A stretch of DNA of 64,000 bases from Rhizodiscina lignyota (lineage: Eukaryota > Ascomycota > Dothideomycetes > Aulographales > Rhizodiscinaceae), in the NCBI GenBank assembly GCA_010015805.1, contig ML978128.1, forward strand, positions 1,426,001 to 1,490,000, given 5' to 3'. Numbering within the stretch: position 1 is the first letter of the stretch; the number at the start of each line of letters is the position of its first letter. Below, piece by piece: positions 57,261 through 64,000 of this stretch. The translations under genes were made by a program, and so were the position numbers. Below the pieces are notes generated by a model, which had not been told where the DNA came from, did no database searches, and worked only from the letters and a program-made list of their open reading frames with translations.

Positions 57261-58200
57261 TCAACTGTCACCACCACCATCGGCGTTCTCTCGATTGCGA
57301 ATCTCATCCGGAATGATGCCTGCGTTGTTACACGCGGTCTTGTATATTTCGACTTCCTGCCAAGCGCGCTGGCATTCATTCTTGAATTTGTCGCAGCTGG
57401 CCGATAGTTCTGCAATCGCTTGTTCCGTGAGAAGCTTCTCCAGCGTCCACTTCTCGATGTTCTGCGCTTCGTTCTCTTTGAGCTGCGTAATAAACTGAAC
57501 GGCACGCTGGAGGATGGAGCCTTTATTCTTTTCGCAACCCGGAACGATCTTTGCGAGCTCGTTGATGCCTTCATTAATAGTTTCGCGGCGGCGACGCTCC
57601 ACTTTACTAATATGTTAGATCAAATGTGGTCTTTCAAAGATTCCGTGGGATCATGTACTAACCTTCTTTGTGATTATCTCTTCGCACTCGGTGCCATTCG
57701 TCCGAACCGACGGCGGGCTTGTGCGTAGGGCTGCCTTGTGTAGCAGATCCAGCACTGCCTTGTGCGGGGGAATCTTTCAGCGCATCCAAGCCGAATTGAT
57801 GACTGCCACCCAGGTCGAAGGAACTGTTGTGGTCACCAGCTGTTGGCTGGTTCTGGAACTGCATCTCCGTCGGCTGTGGCACGGTCATCCCGTTATAGGC
57901 CGTGAGCGCGGCAGCGGCGGTGTCGCTAGCATCACGAACGACATTGGATCCATTCGACTGAGTGCTGTGATCACCGCCATGCTGCGCGAGGGCGTTGAAG
58001 TCGGCTTCTGTCAGGTGCATGCCCTCCTCTGGATTGCTTGGGAAATCCATATCGTTGTTATTGGTATTCCCTGGGCTGCGACTGAAACCTGGAGCAGGTC
58101 TGACAGGAGCAGTATCGAGCGAGGTTCGCTTGCGCTTATTGTTGGTGGATGGCATAGTATTGTCTTCTTTTGCAGGGGTGTCAAAAGCAGCTTCCGCCAT
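57261..58200 (-). CDS. CBF1: bHLH transcription factor Cbf1 (centromere/E-box binding factor)
   Basis: Cbf1 binds CACGTG E-boxes; in yeast it acts at methionine/sulphur genes and at centromeres. Two exons, 58200-57663 and 57601-57261, encode 292 residues. The 61-bp intron (donor GTTAGT, CTAAC branch, acceptor GTAAAG) falls inside the basic region and is needed to complete the domain: DEWHRVRRDNHKE joins VERRRRETINEGINELAKIV. The basic region contains the E-box-reading His, Glu and Arg pattern (H..EVERRRR). Helix-loop-helix text follows (GCEKNKGSILQRAVQFITQL), then a leucine-zipper-like coiled coil (IEKWTLEKLLTEQAIAEL). The first 165 residues are Asn/Ser/Gln-rich and low complexity. Two palindromic CACGTG sites lie 0.6-0.9 kb upstream, so autoregulation is possible. 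Confidence 0.92.
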
Positions 58201-58837
58201 TGTGTTAAAAGCTCACTTCAGAGTGCTTAGTGTTGGTGTCGCGAGAGTGAATCGAAAGGGACTAGAGTTGCGCAGCAGGACTAGTCTAACGTCGTGTAGG
58301 TGTCGCGTTCGCGTCCTCGGGTGTATTCACGAAGTCGACGCGTGTTGGAGATTGGCATCAGCACTTGCCGGTCGTGTTCGACGAGGTTGTGTAGTCTACA
58401 CATCATATATTGTTAGTAACCCTTCAAGAATCTTCTCCTGTCGCAAGTCGAGTGCATGAGAAGCAAAGGTGGAAGCGTTTGCGCTCAAGGCATTGGCCCA
58501 CTGGATGAGCAGAGCACGTCTTCGGTGGTCTTGAATCGCGCCATGGGCTTTCATGTAGCTGCTGAGGAGCGAGCAAGCTCATGCGATCCACGAGCGAAAG
58601 TCATAATGCGACGCGACAGCCCGACAAAGCTGTATAGCTCTGTCCACTGAGCGTCGACATTGAGCTTCTAGTCATGACGATGATGCCGATAACAAGACGC
58701 GCTCGGTGCTCAGGCAACGTGGACGCATGCTCCCGAGGACGTTGTAGCTTTGCTAGATGCGCGCAGCATATTGCGCCGCCGCCCCTTGACATGGAAGGGG
58801 ATGGGATCGATGGTGGAAGGAAGATACTAACCTCAAA

Positions 58838-58845
58838 GCACGTGC
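58838..58845. promoter_or_regulatory. Palindromic E-box GCACGTGC upstream of CBF1
   Basis: An 8-bp palindrome with CACGTG core, 638 bp upstream of the CBF1 start. It is a candidate bHLH site. Confidence 0.35.
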
Positions 58846-59055
58846 AGGCCAGAGTCCGGACCTCCACTTGAAGCAGTGCACGCGGATGTCCCTCGAAACT
58901 CGAAAGATAAACGCGCAACGCGGGCCAAATTTTCGACAGAACTCCGGCGGGGAAAGAGGGACGCGCGGCGCGGCAGGAAAACTGGAAAACGCGATGTTTG
59001 GAGCGATAATAGCAGCGCAGTCGCGATATCAGGATGATGGTTGACGAAGAGTACT

Positions 59056-59063
59056 TCACGTGA
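59056..59063. promoter_or_regulatory. Palindromic E-box TCACGTGA upstream of CBF1
   Basis: TCACGTGA is the preferred Cbf1 octamer, 856 bp upstream of the CBF1 start. Binding is inferred. Confidence 0.4.
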
Positions 59064-59881
59064 GGGTGCGCTCAGCTGACCGCGAGGGTTCCAAGGCTTT
59101 AAGTGAAAAGTGAGAAGGGCTGCTCCGCTTACGCGATCCGTTGCCGAGCCTGCCCCAGAGCCTCCATTCATTACACTGCATTATGCTGCTATGGCCACCT
59201 AGTCTGCCGACAAAAGCCTCCTATCGAAATAATACACCCGTTTCCTTCGGCCGAATTCGCTCACGGAACGCCCCGTGACCTTCTGTCAGGCTTCCGGTGC
59301 ACCCTTCACCTCGAAAGGGCAGCACATCTCAGCTCGCAGTTCCCCTTCTGCTATACGCTGAAACATTTCAGAATCCATCTTCGATCGTCGCTGCTACACA
59401 CACAGCCAGGGCCGGAAGGCACATGACCTGCAGCCTTTATCCACTAATGAGCGTCCAAGAAAGACACCACACCATTGTCCTCAGCCGGGAGTAACCCCAC
59501 GTCTGCCTTCGGCCCTGTAGAACCCCACGACCAGAACATGTGAATCTCTCTGCTTTCGGCAATAGCCGGGGTAGATCCCGGAGAGTGCTCCTCGTCCACG
59601 AGCTGTGGGCAAGCCAGGCTGCAGTGCGAGGATGGGCTGAAGCTGCCTTTGGCCATCTATTTCCGACGTGCTGGCAATCGGGCATAGCCTTCTGTGCCGA
59701 GCTATTCTGCGTTTATCAGAGTAAAGATCCACTATCGGAATGGGAAAGAGTAGGCATGATGCTCTTGATTCAACAACCAGTCTAAATTCTAGGGGTATCC
59801 CAAGACCGAACAAAATCCAAGAAAGTAATATATACAGAGAAGTCAAACCTGGAAGATGCACTGCAGTTGTACAGCCGTCAT

Positions 59882-61376
59882 TCAATGCACTCCGTCACAA
59901 GCATGCTGGAAATCCCCGTCCAGCTTCGGAAACCATCCCTCCTCCACGCCCTGCATGAAACTCCACGTTCCTTGGCCCTTTGCACTCCACACGAAGTAGC
60001 CACTCCCAGCTGCCTCAAAGGCACTCAACTGCGCTTCGACAAACTTCCTAACTGCAGACTTGGTGCTGTTGCTCCACTGGCTCGTCGGAGTATCGACAAT
60101 GCACTGGCATCCTGGGACTTTGCAATCGTTTTGGGTGCTCGTGCCGTTGATGCTGCTGCCATCTGGGTTGATACAGGCGTTTGTAGTGGCCGTCCACTCT
60201 CCTGCGTAGATTGGGAGGCCAGCTTGTTGAGAGGGAAGCAGGGCAGTGGTTTGCCAGTCGCAGGCCTTGGAGATGTGACCGTCTTGGTCTAGATAGCTGT
60301 CTGTGGCCACAAAGACTTGGTAGAGATGGGTGTCGAGCGCGAAGCCGTAGAAGTCTGTACTGTTGCCACTGCTGCCGTATCCACTTGGCGAGTTGCCGGT
60401 ACTGGATTGCGCGTTCAGCTGCTTGCTGTCTCCGAACCAACTGCTCGCCGGCTCGAAACTATCATGCGTGATGATTTGAAGATCCTTGTTCGCGGCCGCG
60501 CCACGAACAGCGTTGTACGCCTGCACCGCCCATGATATTGTCTTGCTGACGTCGTTGTTCCCATAGTTGATGGGCTCGTTGACGAGCTCGATTCCCGCAA
60601 CAACGTCTGCGTACTTCTCGGCACCGTATTTGGTTGCTATTGTAGTAAGAACGCTGATGCTGCGGTCCATGTTGTTCCCTTGCTGCCAGTCGACGTCGCC
60701 CTCACGACCAGAGTTATCGAAGCCATTCTGGCTGCCCGGGTGGCCGTGCAGATCGATCCAGACGAGCATATCGGCGTCGCGAGCCCACTCAAGAGCCTTG
60801 TCAAGGTATTGTTCGGCTCCCTGGATGTATGGTGTGTCTGCATTGTCCCAAGTCCAGAAGCCGCATGGGATGCGTAGCCTGTACCGTGTTAGAAACATTA
60901 TGAGTACATTGAAGCTGAAGGACTCACGCATTCACGCCATACGACTTGAGTGTCTTAATATCTGCCTCGGTGAAATAGGTCGACCAGTGCTGTTGGAGTT
61001 TGTCTTTCGCTTGTGGCGTTTGGTCAAAGGTGTATTGATCTACAGCATTTGTGCCATCGAACACATCCGGTACCATCCACTTCTCGAGAATGAGCCAGGC
61101 ACCAAGGTTTACTCCCCTAAGGAACTGCGAGTTGGGGTTGACGATGCCTTTCATCCATGCAGGCTTGGTCGTATTGTCGTATGGACTGCTGCTGCTGGAC
61201 GCTGGGAGACCAGTAGAAGAAGGCATTGCAGTGCCCGTACCATATGTCGATATTGTGTGTGTGAGCGTAGGTACCGCACCAGTGCCAGTCGTTGCTTGTG
61301 GCGCTGGCAAGGCTGTTGTGCAGGAGACGAGCAGGCTTGCACCGACCAGCAGCACATTGGACCATTGGACTCTCAT
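59882..61376 (-). CDS. Secreted exo-beta-1,3-glucanase, glycoside hydrolase family 5
   Basis: Two exons, 61376-60928 and 60878-59882, encode 481 residues. The 49-bp intron (donor GTGAGT, CTAAC branch, acceptor TACAG) joins SYGVNA to LRIPCGFW in frame. A signal peptide (VLLVGASLLVSCTTALPA) is followed by a Thr/Ser/Pro-rich segment to about residue 70. The catalytic domain starts LRGVNLGAWLILEKWMVP, the hallmark of Exg1-like enzymes. The acid/base Glu is at about 251 (GIELVNEP) and the nucleophile Glu at about 377 (IYAGEWTA). HDSFEPASSW and WSFMQGVEEGWFP complete the fungal pattern. It trims beta-1,3-glucan in the cell wall or extracellular matrix. There is no C-terminal hydrophobic tail, so the enzyme is secreted rather than GPI-anchored. 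Confidence 0.95.
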
Positions 61377-63798
61377 TTTTCTTGTTTTGGAAGGTTGTTC
61401 AAAGTATCAAAAGATTTCCGAACAGTGGATGCGTCGTAGGCCTAAGATCGTACCCAGGTGTTATCAAGAAAGGAATGAATGGTGTCCGCCAGCGTACGAA
61501 TGAATGACTTCAGTGAGAATGTAATGAATGGACGTCAAGTCCGCGGACAGTGAGTATAGCACGGTGACGAAAGAGAGGAGAAAAGAGACAAAGATTGAAA
61601 CGAAACAGCAAGCGCCGATGCGAAATCTATGGGTATCTCAGGGGAAATAGGAGAATAATCGTGAAACAGCGTCAGATCCTTTTATTCGTGTGGAAAAACG
61701 GGAGATGGTTTGCGCTTAACATGCATACAAATGACTTTCCTGTTCATATCCGCAAGGCCATCACAGCGGAGATTAAAGCATAGAAGAGGAATCTGGTCGA
61801 AACAGCCGTGGAGGCTTGCTGCTGGAGTACCCACAGTGAACCGCATAGGAAAAAGCTAAGAAAGGAATCCACTGCCTCGCAGGAGCCATGTTCGCTGAAT
61901 CCAATGAGGCTTCTGTCTCTCCGCGGCTGCTCGTTTGCCTCTGTCTTTGATGCAGTGGAGGCGGTGTTCGCTCAAAAGTTGCCGCTGGCTTGCGCTGCGC
62001 GGATGTTCGACCTTCAGCCGCGAGGCGTGGGAGATAAATTTAGCCCCATGTTTCGAAACATGTTCACGAAACAGCCAAACAACGGCGGCAAACCTCACAG
62101 GGAATAAGTCCGAAATGATTGATGACGGGGTATCGAGCTCCTCCATGGAGTAGTCGTTAACTTCCTGTTCCTATCGAAAGAGAAAAGAGAGTTTGCACCG
62201 TGCGCCTCCTTTCAAATGCCGGCACGTCGGCGCAAATCTTGTCAATGCAGATCTGCGGCTCCTCAAAGCTTGAACGCACGTCCTGAGGCTCGACCGTTCT
62301 CTTGAGGCTCTGCTTAGCTGCTACTTGGTCTTTTATCCTGTTTCAATAAGTCGGTGAGTTGTTGGAGAAGTCCGAGAGTGGAGGCTGCGGCCGCTGAGGC
62401 CGCGATCAATCGCTCACTGATCCAGCAACTTGCGTGACAAGACGTTTATTTCTCAATCATCATGGGCTCTCCCAGATTTCAGCAAAAAATCATTCAGCGT
62501 TGTTATTGTACTCAGACCTACAATCCGTTTTGTAGCCCTCAGCACTGGTTTTCCTATTCGAGGATTGGAGCAGTCCTCACCGGTGACATGCTGAGAAAGG
62601 CCTTGTTATATTTCAAATTCTCACAATCATTTTCGCAGATACAGGTATAACGAAAGTTGGGATTTAACAAATTTACCATTGATCGGCGTGGTTTATCAAC
62701 AAATCCTCGACTCTTTTCAATTTCACCAGTTTAGTACACTCCGAAGAACATTGAACTAAGCTTTCAGAGATAGTTTCGTCTACTTTAACTCGTCCTGAGA
62801 CCAGCTGGGAGAAACACCTTCTTCTTTCGCTGCTATCCCACTCTCGGTGATGGATACAGTTAGCAACTATTCTCTCAAGGCCAACCGCCATCGTCCCTGA
62901 CACCGACCTCCCGGCTGAGCAATCACGACTTTTACGATGTCGATGCTCGACCCTCGAGCGCAACAATAGCAATGAAGCAGAAGGACGCGCTAGGAATTCC
63001 GCGAGCGACCGAGTATAGTCACTAGTCACGGCGAGTGAAGCAGCAACAGCTCAAATTTTAAGTCTGGCTCTGCCCCAATTGTCATTTGTAAAGGGCGTGT
63101 AGGAGTCGTTGCTCGTGACTTTGCATCCGAAACACCTATATCCAGCGCTGTACAGTGCTCTAATGGCGCTGCCAGGGCCTCTGTAGTCATGACAGTCAGT
63201 CCGATCTAACCACCATGCTCGGTGAAAGTGCTCGGCTAATGGTGAATCGATGCCAAGAAGTTCGGACGCCTTGCCAGTAAAAGGCCACTTGAACACTACT
63301 TGAACACCCTCTTAAACACACCCTCTTAAACACGCCCCCTTAAACATCTCTTGAACATACTCTTTAAACACTACTTGAACACTCCTTGAACACCAAGCCG
63401 TTGATGCCTAATACACAATGGCACTGCCTGCGGAGGCAGCAAATACGGAGACATAGTTAAATTCGAATGGTGTGTAGTTAGAGCCAAGTTCAGGAAATAT
63501 GTTCATAACATGTTAAGCGGAAGGCTGGGAAACTTGCAGAATAAGGATCGCTGGTGCATATCAACGATCTTCATGGCGAGTCGTTGAGTCAATAGCATGT
63601 ATAGTTATTATTGCATTCTGTATCGCCCATGGGTCCCAGTACGTGCGGAGCGGAAAAGTGATCAACACCTCTGTGAAGACAGATTGCCGTCAGTGGTCGG
63701 CATGTCTGGGTCTAATGCCATAAAACCAAGAGAAGAGTGGAGAAGTCCAATCCATGCATCTGTCATGAAGGCTATGAAGAGATGATGTCCAGCCCCAC
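61377..63798. other. Intergenic region, no recognised gene
   Basis: About 2.4 kb between the GH5 start and the oxidoreductase stop. No coding family is recognised. A short tandem array lies at 63287-63395. Confidence 0.5.
63287..63395. repeat. Imperfect tandem array of an 11-14 bp unit
   Basis: About nine copies of a unit like CTCTTGAACACT (variants ACTTGAACACT, CTCTTAAACACA, CCTTGAACACC) in direct tandem. It is not a telomeric repeat. It lies in non-coding DNA. Confidence 0.8.
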
Positions 63799-64000
63799 TT
63801 ATATGTGGATTTGCGGCTTCGCTACAGGCCTACCGTCCCTGTACCCATCCAAAGCTTCATTCACTTTGTCGGCATCCAGCCCCTCGATGACGGAGAATGG
63901 GGTTGGTGTGATAACTTGTCCCTCGATCCACCCTGGCACCATTTCCCAATATGGTTTGCTCAGACCCGGTATGCTTGGGTCTGCCAAAATAGGTCTCCGC
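63799..64000 (-). CDS. C-terminus of a medium-chain (zinc-type alcohol dehydrogenase-like) oxidoreductase, partial
   Basis: Only the last 66 or so codons are inside the window; the frame is open to the window edge. The text PILADPSIPGLSKPYWEMVP, then FSVIEGLDADKVNEALDGYR and a final KPQIHI matches the C-terminal end of MDR-superfamily oxidoreductases of the fungal CipB/quinone-reductase-like type. The cofactor-binding Rossmann part lies outside, so the subfamily and substrate cannot be told. The stop codon is at 63799-63801. Most of the gene is missing because the window ends, not because it is broken. Confidence 0.75.
   Translation of the reverse strand, partial: RRPILADPSIPGLSKPYWEMVPGWIEGQVITPTPFSVIEGLDADKVNEALDGYRDGRPVAKPQIHI

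Larger units (their letters stand above)
58201..59881. other. Intergenic region upstream of CBF1, no recognised gene
   Basis: About 1.7 kb between the CBF1 start and the GH5 stop. Apart from the two E-box palindromes no element is recognised; frames of up to 130 codons lack motifs. A long 5' UTR for CBF1 is possible. Confidence 0.5.

Noticed and set aside
59481-59885. 134-codon minus-strand frame between CBF1 and the GH5 gene
   Set aside because: No family motif, overlaps the GH5 3' end, and other frames of similar length exist by chance.

Overview
The window is nuclear DNA of a filamentous ascomycete. The evidence is: about 45-120 bp GT-AG introns with CTAAC/CTGAC-type branch points, LYS4 of the alpha-aminoadipate lysine pathway, a fungal ATP synthase epsilon subunit, a Far11/HAM-2 STRIPAK subunit, CBF1, GH5 and GH43 secreted enzymes, and a GPI-anchored Ser/Thr-rich repeat protein. 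The gene set and style suggest Pezizomycotina, probably a dothideomycete, but the class is inference. No rRNA, convincing tRNA, CRISPR array or recognisable transposon protein was seen.

Layout. 1-4.0 kb: nothing recognised. 4.0-5.0 kb: a Ras-like protein with decayed GTP-binding motifs. 5.6-9.9 kb: LYS4 and SER1, divergent, sharing a promoter with a perfect TGACTCA (Gcn4/CPC-1) site. 12.4-14.7 kb: a seven-helix receptor-like membrane protein. 16.2-18.2 kb: an MFS transporter. 18.5-18.9 kb: a GPI-anchored repeat protein. 19.5-27.0 kb: a housekeeping block with MAK10/NAA35, ATP15, TAD3, ERD2 and an unknown coiled-coil protein. 27.7-35.4 kb: a more accessory block with an S10 carboxypeptidase, a 65-residue ten-cysteine secreted protein, a monocarboxylate-type MFS transporter and an FAD monooxygenase. 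35.9-44.2 kb: a compact housekeeping block with GPI13, APC15, BET1 and YME2. 44.2-48.4 kb: a gene-poor island holding a degenerate 54-bp tandem repeat and an inverted duplication. 48.4-61.4 kb: an RGG-box protein, a GH43 enzyme, FAR11, CBF1 and a GH5 beta-1,3-glucanase. 61.4-63.8 kb: gene-free apart from a short tandem repeat. The window ends inside the C-terminus of a medium-chain oxidoreductase.

Gene models were built by hand from splice signals, reading-frame continuity and remembered family motifs. Most multi-exon models keep one frame across every junction and restore expected family motifs, which is the main evidence for them. Several real starts lie in short first exons upstream of the long reading frame (LYS4, BET1, GPI13, APC15, YME2, ERD2, MAK10). 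ATP15 and the cysteine-rich protein appear only after splicing. No similarity search was possible; names rest on motif recognition.

Functionally the window mixes amino-acid synthesis (LYS4, SER1), mitochondrial function (ATP15, YME2), secretory pathway (ERD2, BET1, GPI13), protein and RNA modification (MAK10, TAD3), cell cycle and signalling (APC15, FAR11, the Ras-like protein), transcription (CBF1) and secreted or surface proteins (S10, GH43, GH5, the cysteine-rich protein, the GPI protein).
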